Source: Bin5 sp965204525 (GTDB taxonomy: Bacteria; Chloroflexota; Anaerolineae; Caldilineales; Caldilineaceae). Taken from it: a stretch of 64,000 nucleotides of DNA. A model generated the notes under the pieces. The model had not been told where the DNA came from. It searched no databases and saw only the letters and a list, made by a program, of their open reading frames with translations. Below, in pieces: positions 15,358 to 24,989 of the stretch (its first letter is position 1; every line of letters starts with the position of its first letter). The translations under genes and the position numbers were made by a program. The DNA lies in NCBI GenBank assembly GCA_965204525.1, contig CBDBER010000001.1, positions 105,084 through 169,083 of the forward strand, in the 5' to 3' direction.

Positions 15358-16862
15358 CGGATAGAACCACTTCAGTTGCCATGACCTCTGCGACCGAAAA
15401 AAAATTGTCAAGCCTTTTGGTCCGAGATGATGGTCAGGAGGATATCTGTCTCGCTACCTATCGACCGTCTACGGGCTTGACTCGCGATAGTGCGCTAATC
15501 GCTGAAGTAGTGCCGCCTGAACCTGGCGATCGGCACGTTCACGGGAATGCGACTGTTACCGCCGAATATATACTACGGGCCGCCGCGATTGCTCAACGAG
15601 GAGACTGCGGATTGATCCTGCTCCACACCCATCCGGGGGCATCCGAGTGGCAGTTCATGAGCGATCCTGACCGAGACACTGAATCCAGCTATGCCAACCT
15701 GGCCAGGGAGATGACCGGTCTGCCCTTGGTGGGAATGACCCTCGCCACCAACACCCAAACCTGGTCGGCGCGTCATTGGAATATCGGCGTTGGGAGACAG
15801 ATTGACTGCACCCACGCCACCAATGTCCGGGTCGTAGGAGAACGGTTTGCCGTTTCGTGGAACGACCTCCTACGTCCGCAGCCGCAACCCACCAAAAGGC
15901 AACTGCGCACAGTGAGTGCTTGGGGTGAGCAGTGCCAGGCCGACTTGGCTCGACGCAGAGTTCTCGTTGTAGGAGCCGGAAGTGTCGGGTTGGATGTCAC
16001 TGTCCGCCTGGCCGCATCAGGACTCTGTCACATTACCGTGATGGATTTCGATGTCGTTCAGCCCCACAATCTGGACAGACTCATCGGCGCAAGGCCTCGC
16101 GACGTACGGTTGAAGCGACCTAAGACGTATGTTGCCCAGAGGGAGGGTTTGGGAGCAGCCACGGCCGAAAGACCCAGAATCGAGGCATCTGACTTATCCA
16201 TTTGCGAGCCCGAGGGATTGCAGCTGGCTCTTGACCATGATCTCGTTTTCTCCTGTGTTGACCGCCCTTGGCCCCGATCCGTCCTTAACGCCCTCGCCTA
16301 CTCTGACCTCATACCAGTTATTGACGGAGGCATTGGCATCGACACCTTCGACGATGGGAGGATGCGCAATGCCATTTGGCGTTCCCATGTCATCAGACCA
16401 ATGCGGCCGTGTATGAGTTGTAACCAGCAACTCGACCTTGGCCAAGTCGTCCTTGACCAACAGGGTTATCTGGAGGATCCCCAGTACATCGAGGGTTCTG
16501 ATCACGCAGATGTGCCAGCCAACCAAAATGTGGCGCCCCTCTCTGTCAGCGTCGCCGCGAGCCTCCTAGCGCAATATGTGTCATTCAGTGTGGCACCAGC
16601 TGGTCTGGGCGACCCGGGTCCGCTCCATTATGCCCTCAATACCCACTGTCTTGAGCACCTCGACCATCCCACACGCCAGTACTGTCCTGCTGAAATGGCC
16701 GAAGGCGTAGGTGATCAACGCGCTGTTCTCACCCGTCGCCACGAACAAGCCGAACGAATGCGTGAATTGGTAAACTCGCCGGACACTAAGACCAACTTTC
16801 TCCGCCGGATCGATGATTGGGGTTTGGCGGTGACTGAGTGGTTGGACCGACTTGGAGGATGA
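15354..16862 (+). CDS. Fused JAB/MPN peptidase and ThiF/E1-like activating enzyme
   Basis: 502 residues, two domains. The N-terminal JAB domain has a complete JAMM metal site: His91 and His93 in LLHTHPG, and Asp104 ten residues later, so it should be an active Ubl isopeptidase/processing enzyme. From about residue 200 an adenylating E1/ThiF domain follows: RRVLVVGAGSVG (GxGxxG at 207-212), the conserved DFDVVQPHNLDRL, and CVDRPWPRSVLNALA. A CxxC (Cys353, Cys356) may bind zinc or include the catalytic cysteine. Together with the two upstream genes it gives activation, transfer and deconjugation of a ubiquitin-like protein. Related bacterial operons have been linked to phage defence; that role here is inference. 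Confidence 0.88.
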   Translation: MTDRTTSVAMTSATEKKLSSLLVRDDGQEDICLATYRPSTGLTRDSALIAEVVPPEPGDRHVHGNATVTAEYILRAAAIAQRGDCGLILLHTHPGASEWQFMSDPDRDTESSYANLAREMTGLPLVGMTLATNTQTWSARHWNIGVGRQIDCTHATNVRVVGERFAVSWNDLLRPQPQPTKRQLRTVSAWGEQCQADLARRRVLVVGAGSVGLDVTVRLAASGLCHITVMDFDVVQPHNLDRLIGARPRDVRLKRPKTYVAQREGLGAATAERPRIEASDLSICEPEGLQLALDHDLVFSCVDRPWPRSVLNALAYSDLIPVIDGGIGIDTFDDGRMRNAIWRSHVIRPMRPCMSCNQQLDLGQVVLDQQGYLEDPQYIEGSDHADVPANQNVAPLSVSVAASLLAQYVSFSVAPAGLGDPGPLHYALNTHCLEHLDHPTRQYCPAEMAEGVGDQRAVLTRRHEQAERMRELVNSPDTKTNFLRRIDDWGLAVTEWLDRLGG

Positions 16863-16875
16863 GCAATGGCCAGGA

Positions 16876-17043
16876 TTACGTTCGCGTTGAAACACCGTGG
16901 CCGGATGCAGTAATCAATGCCCGCTTTCTCAACGTTTCCAAGTCCCGGGTCACTTGGCGTCTATTGGCGTGGGGAGCCAAGCGCGCGCAAATGTCTCGCC
17001 ACGCCAAACCATTTCCGGCGTTATCCAGCAGTATGAGGACCAT
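16876..17043 (-). CDS. Short winged-helix-like protein or remnant
   Basis: 55 residues from an ATG with only a weak ribosome site. The sequence WRDICARLAPHANRRQVTRD followed by LRKRALITASG reads as a winged helix-turn-helix. It lies directly behind the E1-JAB gene on the opposite strand, and its upstream side is cut by the HNH-Excalibur remnant starting near 17110, so it is probably a truncated regulator left from an earlier arrangement. Confidence 0.4.
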   Translation of the reverse strand: MVLILLDNAGNGLAWRDICARLAPHANRRQVTRDLETLRKRALITASGHGVSTRT

Positions 17044-17109
17044 CTGTCGCCTTTGGGCTGGCCTGGCCTCTTTTTCACCTGTCTGAGGCCCAAATCTGCC
17101 ATGTCGGAA

Positions 17110-17407
17110 GTGCACGGTGACTGCGCCGCCGTCATCCTCGTCAAACGCAAATACGGCCTCACTTGGGACACCGCCGAGCGAGACACCGCCCGCACCGTCC
17201 TCGCCTCCTGCACGTCGACCGCCATGCTCTTTACCGCTGGTCCCGCCGCCGCCGCAGCTAGGCGGCAACGCGCTCGCGCTCTACGACGACAACGGGCGGA
17301 TTACGTATGTCGAAGCCAGGGCCCACGGCATCGCGCCGGTGCATAGCGATCATCCGTCGTATGAATTTATGCGGAATGGGGATGGAGACGGGGTGGTGTG
17401 TGAGTAG
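17110..17407 (+). pseudogene. Remnant of a secreted HNH-Excalibur nuclease (3' part)
   Basis: The peptide VILVKRKYGLTWDTAE, then RTVLASCTSTAMLF, matches the end of the HNH domain of the gene at 38031. After TAGPAAAA the frame shifts, and the next frame gives LALYDDNGRITYVEARA and MRNGDGDGVVCE, the Excalibur domain. The 5' two thirds, including the signal peptide and HNH core, are gone. It lies at the downstream edge of the ubiquitin-like operon. Confidence 0.8.
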
Positions 17408-17705
17408 TAGATGGCGTAAGGGTCTCGCCTTGCTGCCCTGGACCTGAGCTGCCTGGAAGAACGTTTTACGGCAGAGCGCACCGAAATTTTCGCGGTCGGC
17501 GCAATCTTTAGTATAATTGAGTGCGCGAAAAAGCCGGTCGCGGGACGAACCGCACCGGCGTGATCCACGAGGGCGAGTTCATGGATGCTGCGATTGTACC
17601 AAATCCTGATGCTGTAACCCAATCTTATTGTTCGAAGCGGCGGTGCGCGCCGGCAGGCTACTCTGGCCCGGCAGGCCCGACCGCGCAATCATTGAGGAGA
17701 CTCAA
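17408..17705. other. Intergenic stretch without recognisable genes
   Basis: About 300 bases between the nuclease remnant and the small winged-helix gene. A TAGTATAAT word near 17510 could be a -10 element for a plus-strand transcript, but no good -35 was identified. Confidence 0.3.
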
Positions 17706-17969
17706 ATGACCCTAAGAGAATGTGTTCTTCGTGCCTATCAGTTTCATGGTGGCCGGGCCGACAACGAGCAGGTATCCGCTTATGTGGCGGATAGGAGACC
17801 GGAATCGAGGGAGTGGTTGCATGAGCGGCTCATACCTGGTGCAGTGCAGGTTCTCAAAAACCATGGCTTTCTTGTGAACGTCGTCAAAGGCAGAGTAGGC
17901 CAGTTCGGAGTTTGGCGGCTCACCCCAGCGGGGCAGCAGGCCGCGCAGAGATTGGTCAATCCCATTTGA
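17706..17969 (+). CDS. Small winged-helix-like protein
   Basis: 87 residues from the ATG at 17706 (GAGGAGA, five bases upstream; an upstream in-frame start at 17628 has none). The order of elements, TLRECVLRAYQFHGGRA, then a loop and GAVQVLKNHGFLVNV, then VWRLTPAGQQAA, is that of a winged helix found at the N-terminus of DNA-binding and restriction-associated proteins. No other domain is present. It is the only intact gene between two HNH-Excalibur remnants (17110 and 18000). Function unknown; DNA binding is plausible. Confidence 0.6.
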   Translation: MTLRECVLRAYQFHGGRADNEQVSAYVADRRPESREWLHERLIPGAVQVLKNHGFLVNVVKGRVGQFGVWRLTPAGQQAAQRLVNPI

Positions 17970-17999
17970 CAGGTCAGGTTGGATACGGGGGGCAATTAC

Positions 18000-18155
18000 A
18001 TGCCCCCCAACCGGGGTACTCGCACCATCCGCGACACCGACATTGAACACATCGTTGCCCGCAGCGAAGTCCACGGCATCGCGCTGGTGCATCGCGGCCA
18101 TCCCGCCTACCAGTACATGCGAGACGGCGACAGCGACGGCGTCGTCTGCGAATGA
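18000..18155 (+). pseudogene. Internally deleted HNH-Excalibur remnant that still reads open
   Basis: A 51-codon frame from ATG to TGA joins DTDIEHIVARSE, the HNH core of the secreted nuclease, straight to HGIALVHRGHPAYQYM and RDGDSDGVVCE, the end of its Excalibur domain. About 140 residues between these points in the intact paralogues are missing. The join is at a short similar sequence (ARSEAH versus EARNH). No ribosome site or signal peptide is present, so it is not expected to be functional. Confidence 0.8.
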
Positions 18156-18174
18156 GCAGGAGATGAGAGGAACG

Positions 18175-18957
18175 ATGAACGATCCCCAGGTTGTTGCGTT
18201 GATCTACACCGTTGAACACAACAATGGAGTTCACTATGATGACGCGGAACCTCTGCGTCACTGCGCGTCGCCGGAGTTTGATCTGACGGTGGAAGACAAG
18301 GTCGCACGGTTCGAGTTCAAGCAGTATTACGCGACCGAGGACGAGGCTCGCAAAGCCATCGAACCGTTCATACAACATTGGGAGTTTGAGACTGGAATCC
18401 GACGGGGACCAAACAGCTTCAGTTTGCGGTTAAAAGAAGCCGAAATAATAGACCGGAATCCTTCACCTCCTGAACCCAGCGCAAGAGAGCCTGGAGCAAC
18501 CGTCCATGTGGTAGTCGACCTCAGTGCAAGCGGAAGTGTCATTCTCGGATTCCCACACTATCCCCCTCCTCCAGCGGGCGGTTCGGTCAACCTCGATGAT
18601 CCCGACGTGGTCAAGATGAAGAGCAAGTACGAACAGTACGGTTTGGGGCGGACAACACTGCCGGACGCAGCATATTTCTGCGTGACGGTTCTTGAAGAAA
18701 AATGTGGAGACCTCTCTGCGGCCGCCAAGGAGTGTGGCGTTAGTAGACAAGCTCTCAAGACAATTAAGAAATTGTCGTCAACAAAAGGCGGTGAGGATGC
18801 GCGCAAAGCTGCAGGCGCTGACGCTGAGTTTACAAGTGAAGAGAAGCGATTCCTGAGAGAAGCCGTCGAGGAGATCATTATTCGAGCGGCGCAGGTGGCC
18901 GCTGACAGCAGCCAGTGCCTTCCCCAGATCACAATGGCGAAGCTGCCGAAACTTTAG
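18175..18957 (+). CDS. Hypothetical protein, 260 residues
   Basis: Start chosen at 18175 with GAGAGG four bases upstream; the longer frame from 18043 merely reads through the nuclease remnant. The N-terminal half (VVALIYTVEHNNGVHYDD onward) looks like a mixed alpha/beta domain. The middle has the Pro-rich FPHYPPPPAGG. The last third is helical with a helix-turn-helix-like LSAAAKECGVSRQALKTIKK. It is soluble. The FRG-TPR gene follows after 54 bases, so they may form one unit. I do not recognise the family. Confidence 0.7.
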   Translation: MNDPQVVALIYTVEHNNGVHYDDAEPLRHCASPEFDLTVEDKVARFEFKQYYATEDEARKAIEPFIQHWEFETGIRRGPNSFSLRLKEAEIIDRNPSPPEPSAREPGATVHVVVDLSASGSVILGFPHYPPPPAGGSVNLDDPDVVKMKSKYEQYGLGRTTLPDAAYFCVTVLEEKCGDLSAAAKECGVSRQALKTIKKLSSTKGGEDARKAAGADAEFTSEEKRFLREAVEEIIIRAAQVAADSSQCLPQITMAKLPKL

Positions 18958-19011
18958 AGCGCCGCCATCTTCTATACTGAAGAACCAAATGAGCTTGACT
19001 GAGGGGATTAC

Positions 19012-20970
19012 ATGAACGAAACTATTGTAACAAATATATCTGAATTCCAGGACCAACTTAATCAGTTAGGTCAAGGCAAGACGGGGTTGTTGTATCGCGG
19101 TCAACCAGACTCCTCTTGGCCTGTCATTTGTGCTGCCGCTCGCCGATTGACACAAGATTCGTCTAATCCAGTTCTTCTAAGTCTGATGGATTCGTTATTG
19201 GTTGGGTATTTGGAGTTTTTGATTGCAAAAGCGAGGATGCGCCAGTTGTTTCCGAATCAAGTAGATGGTAATTCCCCCGACATGGACTTGCTGTCGCAAT
19301 TGCAACATCAAGGTGCAGCAACCGGATTGATAGACTTCACACACCGCTCACTTATCGCTCTCTGGTTTGCTTGTAACGAATCGCACAATACGGATGGTGC
19401 CTTCTATATTCTCAATCGCTCAGACACAAAGGAAATCACCAACAGGGATGTTTTGGAGTTTCCAATAGCTTTTTTCTACAAGGACAACACTCTGTGGTCA
19501 TGGGACCCAACACCCTTAGGAAAACGTATCGAGGCACAAGGCTCGGTATTTGTTTTTGGCTGCGCGATCATTGAGTCCGGAATGATGAAAAAGGTTGTCG
19601 TTAAGGCAGATTGCAAGCGTGATATTTTGAAGCAGTTGAGAGAACAACATGGCATTCATGAGGAAAATGTATACCCTGATTTTGACGGCTATTCTTCCGC
19701 AAATGCCCCTGACAAACCATTTGACATTCAGAGCACCACGGTTTACTGGCGGGATCAGGTAGATCTGGCAGAAAGTGAGAACCAGAGATCAATCGCATAC
19801 TACAATTGTGGGGTCGCATACGGCGCCATAAAAGACTTTGGGGAAGCAATCTGCTGTTTTGATCAGTCAATCAATATCAATCCAAACTACGCGCCAGCAT
19901 TTCTTAATCGAGGAAATGCAAAGTCCGGTTTGGAAAAACATAGAGATGCGATTGAGGATTATAGCGAGTCAATACGTCTTGACCCACACGATGCCGCCGC
20001 ATACAGTGGAAGAGGGGATTCTAGAACAAGCCTTGGGTTGTTGGCAGAAGCACTCGAAGATCACAATAAATCGATTCAACTGAGCCCAGACATTGCGAGT
20101 CATTACAATGGCCGAGGTTTAACCAAGTTTGCCCTTGGGGATTACTCAGGTGCAACCTTTGATTTGGATACTGCTATACAACTAAATCCTGAATATGATA
20201 CGGCTTACGTGAGTCGAAGTTATGTTAATGCAGCGCTTGGGAATTACGAGGAAGTCATTTCTGGCTGCGATACAGCAATCCATATTAACCCTTCAAATGA
20301 AGCGGCTTATGTAAACCGGGGGAATATCAAATTGTTCCAAAACCGTTATGAAGAGGCAATCATGGATTACGAAGCAGCAATTCGCATCAACCCAGAATAT
20401 GCTTCTGCCTACCACAATCGAGGGAATGCCAAGCTTACCAAAGAATTTCATAAGGAGGCACTTTCTGATTACAGCAAGGCAACGCAACTTGATCCAAACC
20501 TCATGTTGGCTCATCACCAGCGAGGTATCACAAATAATATTCTTGGCAGAAAACAAGAGGCAATTCTTGACTTTAGCCATGCCATTCGTCTTGATCCAAA
20601 TCATGCAGAATCGTATTTCGGGCGTGGGTCAGTTGAAGTCAAGCTTGAACTCTTTAATGGTGCATTTGAAGATTTTGACGCCGCACTCCATCTCAACCCG
20701 CGTCATACTCATGCTCTTGAAATGCGAGGGTTAACCAAAGCAACTCTTTCTAACTATGAAGATGCATTTAGTGATTTTGACGCAATTATTCATATCGACC
20801 CAGCTAATGCAACCGCCTACTATTATAGAGGGCAGATGAAATCGGAACTCCAAGATATCCCTGGTGCAGTGGAGGACTTCAGGACGGCTCTTTCCTTGTC
20901 ACAACGACAAGGCATTGAACACATCTCAAGACAAGCGAAACAAGCGTTAGAGGCGTATGGTCATGCGTGA
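19012..20970 (+). CDS. FRG-domain protein with eleven TPR repeats
   Basis: 652 residues. Residues 1-130 form an FRG domain: LLYRGQPDSSWPV, then LLSQLQHQGAATGLIDFTH and LIALWFACNE. From about residue 262 to 640 there are eleven tetratricopeptide units, each starting like AYxNRGxxK and ending xxLxP, a platform for protein binding. No signal or membrane segment. The FRG domain's biochemical activity is unknown, though such genes are common in accessory islands. The gene is visibly AT-richer than the backbone, suggesting transfer. After its TGA the same frame stays open and protein-like for 46 codons (ERQIESGEQELLAASSEY), so the C-terminus may have been shortened by a nonsense change. Confidence 0.85.
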   Translation: MNETIVTNISEFQDQLNQLGQGKTGLLYRGQPDSSWPVICAAARRLTQDSSNPVLLSLMDSLLVGYLEFLIAKARMRQLFPNQVDGNSPDMDLLSQLQHQGAATGLIDFTHRSLIALWFACNESHNTDGAFYILNRSDTKEITNRDVLEFPIAFFYKDNTLWSWDPTPLGKRIEAQGSVFVFGCAIIESGMMKKVVVKADCKRDILKQLREQHGIHEENVYPDFDGYSSANAPDKPFDIQSTTVYWRDQVDLAESENQRSIAYYNCGVAYGAIKDFGEAICCFDQSININPNYAPAFLNRGNAKSGLEKHRDAIEDYSESIRLDPHDAAAYSGRGDSRTSLGLLAEALEDHNKSIQLSPDIASHYNGRGLTKFALGDYSGATFDLDTAIQLNPEYDTAYVSRSYVNAALGNYEEVISGCDTAIHINPSNEAAYVNRGNIKLFQNRYEEAIMDYEAAIRINPEYASAYHNRGNAKLTKEFHKEALSDYSKATQLDPNLMLAHHQRGITNNILGRKQEAILDFSHAIRLDPNHAESYFGRGSVEVKLELFNGAFEDFDAALHLNPRHTHALEMRGLTKATLSNYEDAFSDFDAIIHIDPANATAYYYRGQMKSELQDIPGAVEDFRTALSLSQRQGIEHISRQAKQALEAYGHA

Positions 20971-21374
20971 ACAAGAACGATTGAAAGACAAATTGAGTCG
21001 GGCGAACAGGAGTTACTTGCAGCTTCTTCGGAATACTTATTCAATTCGCGCGTCCAGAACGAATTGAATGAGTTGGGGGCACTTGTTACGCCTTTTCTCT
21101 CTCAGTTGTGAATTACTGCTAGTGGTCGCTACCATTCTATACGTCCCAACTGGTAAAGGGTTTAAGTGGATCACTTAGAATCTACTTAAACCTATTTCAA
21201 TTGGGAAGTCACTGTGACCAATTCGTGCCTCTTCAATTCCACTCGCGAACTGCATCGACTGGCAGAAAGACGTCGCCGACCGACCGTCCCTACTGTGTTC
21301 AACGCCGCGGTCATCACTGGGTGTTCTGTCTTTAGACCAATAGCGGTCGGCAATACAAATATCTGGAGCAACTA
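20971..21374. other. Intergenic stretch before the type IIG gene
   Basis: The first 140 bases continue the FRG-TPR frame after its stop codon, as noted there. The remaining 260 bases hold no gene I can support and presumably carry the promoter of the restriction-modification gene. Confidence 0.4.
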
Positions 21375-24300
21375 ATGGCGTCTTCTTCAATTGACACGAT
21401 ACGTGAGGTGCGAAAGAACGCTAAAGGCCTGCGCGCAGCTCCGTACAGCGAAGCCGACACGATTCAAAATCTCATTGATCCCGTTTTGGATTTCCTCCAA
21501 TACTCGTTAAATCAGCAGCGGCGTGAGGGCCAAGTGCAACAGAATCGACCTGATATTGTTTTGTGGGACAGTCCCGATCAGTTAAAAAAGGGTGCCCCCG
21601 CCGCTCTGATAATCGAAGCAAAACCGCTTGGAGCCGATCTGAACGGAGATGGCAAAGCAAAGCAGAATCGCCCGAAGGAACAGTTGGCCCGATATGTAAC
21701 TGGTTATGCCTTCAGTGGTCCCGCCACCCTTGGTATTCTAAGTGACGGCAACATTTGGCATGTCGTGAGAGTCACGACGGATGGAAGCCGCACCGAATTC
21801 GTGGAAGAAGTACATCTGCTGGATGGGCCGGAGGAGGAGGCTGTCAAGGCACTAGATGGACTTCAGAACGTGATTCTTGATGCCAAGGATCCTTTACAAG
21901 TCAAACCAAGTTTTGCGAGGGACGCCAGAAAGTTCACCAACGCGATTGCCGATGAGAAAAATCCAGTGGAGCTTCTCTCATTGTTGGCGGACGTTCAAGA
22001 TGTCAACACTGATTTGGGGCAGGCGATCAATCTGGAGGGCACTGCCAAACACGTTGAGCAGGCGTATTGGGAGTCTTACGCCTTCGGGACTTCTGGCCAG
22101 GTTTCGGTTAGTCAAAAAGACATTTTCAATGAAGCTCTCTGTGTGGCGGTGGTGCGAATGAAGAAGGCCGAGGACGAGAACGACAGTTCTGTCTACCGCC
22201 CGGATGTGGCGACGGTTGCTACCGCCTTTGCCAAGACGATGCCGGTAAATATGTCGGTTGTAGTAGTGATTCAGCCTGATGAGGAAGGCAATTCCGCTGA
22301 TGCACGGTTGGCCGTTCATCATCAGGGACACACCTCAATGACAATTGGCTTCAACCCCTATGCGCCTCCGCCGCACATACTAGACAAGATTCAACTCGTC
22401 TATGAGAGGCTGCGGAAGCCACAGCCCGTAGCGCCGTCGGATATTGCAGATATAGTAGCTGCCCGGGGCGTAAGAAAGCAGTACTACAAAGACATTACTG
22501 AGGGTTGGGTGCTGCGTCAATACCAAAAGGCGCAGGATGACGATCTGGACAAAAGACGACATCACCGTCAGTCGATATTGCGGCATCTAATGCGGACACT
22601 CTTTGTGTGGATACTGAAGGAAGAGGGCGTGCTGCCACAGGAGGCGTTCGACCCTGTGTTTGCTGATCGTCACGCGGCAGGAGAATATCACCAGGAGGTG
22701 TTGACATACCTATTTCATGAGCGACTTAACATTCCGCCGGACAAGCGGAAGCCACATCCGATCAGTGAGATTGATACAGCCCTTCAAGACACCCGATTTC
22801 TCAACGGTTCCTTATTCGCCCGACACCAACATGATGGCATCCTGAACATCAGTGATGAAGATTATTTTGGAGAGGATCCTGAGAGCCTAGGGTTGTTCAC
22901 AATCCTGTCGAATTACGAATGGACTGCGGCTGAACATACCCCAGCTCACAGCGATCAGACAATCGATCCAGAGGTGCTTAGTAACCTGTTCGAGAATCTG
23001 ATCGCCGTGACAGAATCCAATGAGTCGCCCGACAGAATGCCGAAGGGCACCTATTATACACCGGCAGATGTGGCAAAGGAGATGGCGAAGGACGCCTTGA
23101 TGCTGGCGGTCAGGTCATTTGCTCCCCCACACTGGTCGAAAGAAAAGCTGCTGATGCTCTTCGACGACGATAACGCATTTGAGCCTGTCAGCAGAAAAGA
23201 GCTCGAAAAACTTGACAATCTGGCCCGGCGAATCAGTAATCTTACGATCTTTGACCCCTCAGTAGGATCAGGCGTTTTCCCATTGAGCATACTTGCTGCT
23301 ATACGCGCTGCGCTCCTGCAACTCGGAGAGAGTGACCACAACGGAAGTCTCACGCGAAGGATCATAAGTCAGCAGCTATACGCGCAGGACCTACATCCAA
23401 TGGCCGTGCAGATTACCCGCCTGCGTCTGGTTATTGCCATCATAGCAGCCGAAAAAGACGGTACACAGCCGCTGCCCAACCTGGAAGCGAAGATTGTATG
23501 CGCTGATACTCTTAGCACCATCCCAAGAAGGAATTGGAACCTATTCGCTACCGGAGGATTACAGGACGAAAACCCAACAATTGTTTCTGCTCTCAGTGCG
23601 CGTGCTGACCTCCTGCATAGTTGGCAAAACGCCCACGAGGAGTCAGCCAAACTAGCTCTGCGGGAGGAGGACAAAAGACTGCGGGACGAACTAAGAAGGG
23701 CCGTGCAAGACAGCATGGTTTCGGCAGAGACAGTTGCTTTTGCCGATTTTTCTCTGCTCGACCCCGACGCGCCGCCTGTGCATACCGATCCACGGCTGAT
23801 TTTCTATCGCCCGGATTGGCAGGGGTTCGACGTGGTCATAGGTAATCCGCCATATGAGACAATAGCCAAGGATCAAGACGCACAAAAACGGAAGGAAGTG
23901 AAAGACACTCTGAGGAACCAGGACTATACAACCGTCCCCTGCAATGATCTATATGCCTTGATTACAGAGGCAGGCTTGGCGCTTGCGCGACCTCAAGGGG
24001 GCGTGCTTAGTCTAATTGTTCCGTTGAGCATCTGCTTTGGGCAAGACAAGAAAACTCTTCGGCAACTCGTTGAACAAAACAGTTCCCATATACTGCTGCG
24101 TAGCCACGACAACAGACCGGCACCTATATTCAGTGAAAGTCCAGTGGCTCACCCGGAGCATCGACAGAGAACAACAATTCTCAACGCAGTCATGTCACGC
24201 TCCAAAGATGACCCCGAAATCCGCGTGACGGGCATCAACAAATGGCTCAGAAGCGAGAGACACGAATTTCTTGCATACAGGGCATACAATTCTCTGCCTG

Positions 24301-24917
24301 AGCATGTGCGCGGCCTAGACACCAGATTGGACAATCAGTGGGAATGCATACCTTCAGAGGAGATCGCAGACCTGATCACAGCAATGCGAAGCTGTCAGTA
24401 TCATCTAAGATCCATTCGCGGCAATGCAAAGGCAACCAAATCAGTGGGGTATCCAAAGACGGCCTATGAGTTTTTGACGGTTGTTCCATCTGGCAAGCTT
24501 ACCCGGGATGAGGGCACGATTCAGGTCGGAGATCAGGACAATCAGGCGTTGGCCGTGGCCGCGGCGAATAGCCACGTCGCGTATACATGGTGGAGGACCT
24601 ACGGTGATGCCTTTCACGTGACAGCCGGAGTCATGTCAAACCTGCCAATCCCGACAGATTGGGTTGAAACCGATGCAGTGCGTAAAGCCGCCATCGCTCT
24701 AGGACGCAAACTTGTCGAAGAGATAAGGGATTCCAACATCATATGGCGAATATCAGGCACACATGGCAGCAAACACCAGAGCTTAGACTTTCATAAGTGT
24801 GCGCCTGACACAATTGCGGAGATTGACAGGTTATATCTCATAACGCTCGGCTTACCGATTGAACCGTTGATGACACAGATGCGGACGCTGCGTAGCAATA
24901 GCACTTGGCGGTCGTGA
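21375..24917 (+). CDS. Type IIG restriction-modification enzyme (Eco57I-like)
   Basis: 1180 residues combining cleavage and adenine methylation in one chain. The N-terminal nuclease core is visible as RPDIVLW (about residue 58) and IIEAKPLG (about 80), a PD-(D/E)xK site. The methyltransferase has a helical lead-in with KGTYYTPADVAKEM (about 557), motif I DPSVGSGVF (about 628) and motif IV VVIGNPPYE (about 825), the N6-adenine type. The C-terminal 250 residues would recognise the DNA site. GGAG lies eight bases upstream of the ATG. Single-gene R-M system, no separate specificity subunit nearby. A remnant of the secreted nuclease gene follows directly. Confidence 0.9.
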   Translation: MASSSIDTIREVRKNAKGLRAAPYSEADTIQNLIDPVLDFLQYSLNQQRREGQVQQNRPDIVLWDSPDQLKKGAPAALIIEAKPLGADLNGDGKAKQNRPKEQLARYVTGYAFSGPATLGILSDGNIWHVVRVTTDGSRTEFVEEVHLLDGPEEEAVKALDGLQNVILDAKDPLQVKPSFARDARKFTNAIADEKNPVELLSLLADVQDVNTDLGQAINLEGTAKHVEQAYWESYAFGTSGQVSVSQKDIFNEALCVAVVRMKKAEDENDSSVYRPDVATVATAFAKTMPVNMSVVVVIQPDEEGNSADARLAVHHQGHTSMTIGFNPYAPPPHILDKIQLVYERLRKPQPVAPSDIADIVAARGVRKQYYKDITEGWVLRQYQKAQDDDLDKRRHHRQSILRHLMRTLFVWILKEEGVLPQEAFDPVFADRHAAGEYHQEVLTYLFHERLNIPPDKRKPHPISEIDTALQDTRFLNGSLFARHQHDGILNISDEDYFGEDPESLGLFTILSNYEWTAAEHTPAHSDQTIDPEVLSNLFENLIAVTESNESPDRMPKGTYYTPADVAKEMAKDALMLAVRSFAPPHWSKEKLLMLFDDDNAFEPVSRKELEKLDNLARRISNLTIFDPSVGSGVFPLSILAAIRAALLQLGESDHNGSLTRRIISQQLYAQDLHPMAVQITRLRLVIAIIAAEKDGTQPLPNLEAKIVCADTLSTIPRRNWNLFATGGLQDENPTIVSALSARADLLHSWQNAHEESAKLALREEDKRLRDELRRAVQDSMVSAETVAFADFSLLDPDAPPVHTDPRLIFYRPDWQGFDVVIGNPPYETIAKDQDAQKRKEVKDTLRNQDYTTVPCNDLYALITEAGLALARPQGGVLSLIVPLSICFGQDKKTLRQLVEQNSSHILLRSHDNRPAPIFSESPVAHPEHRQRTTILNAVMSRSKDDPEIRVTGINKWLRSERHEFLAYRAYNSLPEHVRGLDTRLDNQWECIPSEEIADLITAMRSCQYHLRSIRGNAKATKSVGYPKTAYEFLTVVPSGKLTRDEGTIQVGDQDNQALAVAAANSHVAYTWWRTYGDAFHVTAGVMSNLPIPTDWVETDAVRKAAIALGRKLVEEIRDSNIIWRISGTHGSKHQSLDFHKCAPDTIAEIDRLYLITLGLPIEPLMTQMRTLRSNSTWRS

Positions 24918-24989
24918 ACTGTTGACCTTTGGTTATAAACGCTCGAACTTCTCACCCTCTACTCACCGCAGCCCCGGCACCGCAACCGC

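Noticed and set aside
16866..16913. 15-codon frame right after the E1-JAB gene, considered as a remnant of a fourth Ubl-operon gene
   Set aside because: Too short to compare with any family and antisense to the winged-helix frame.
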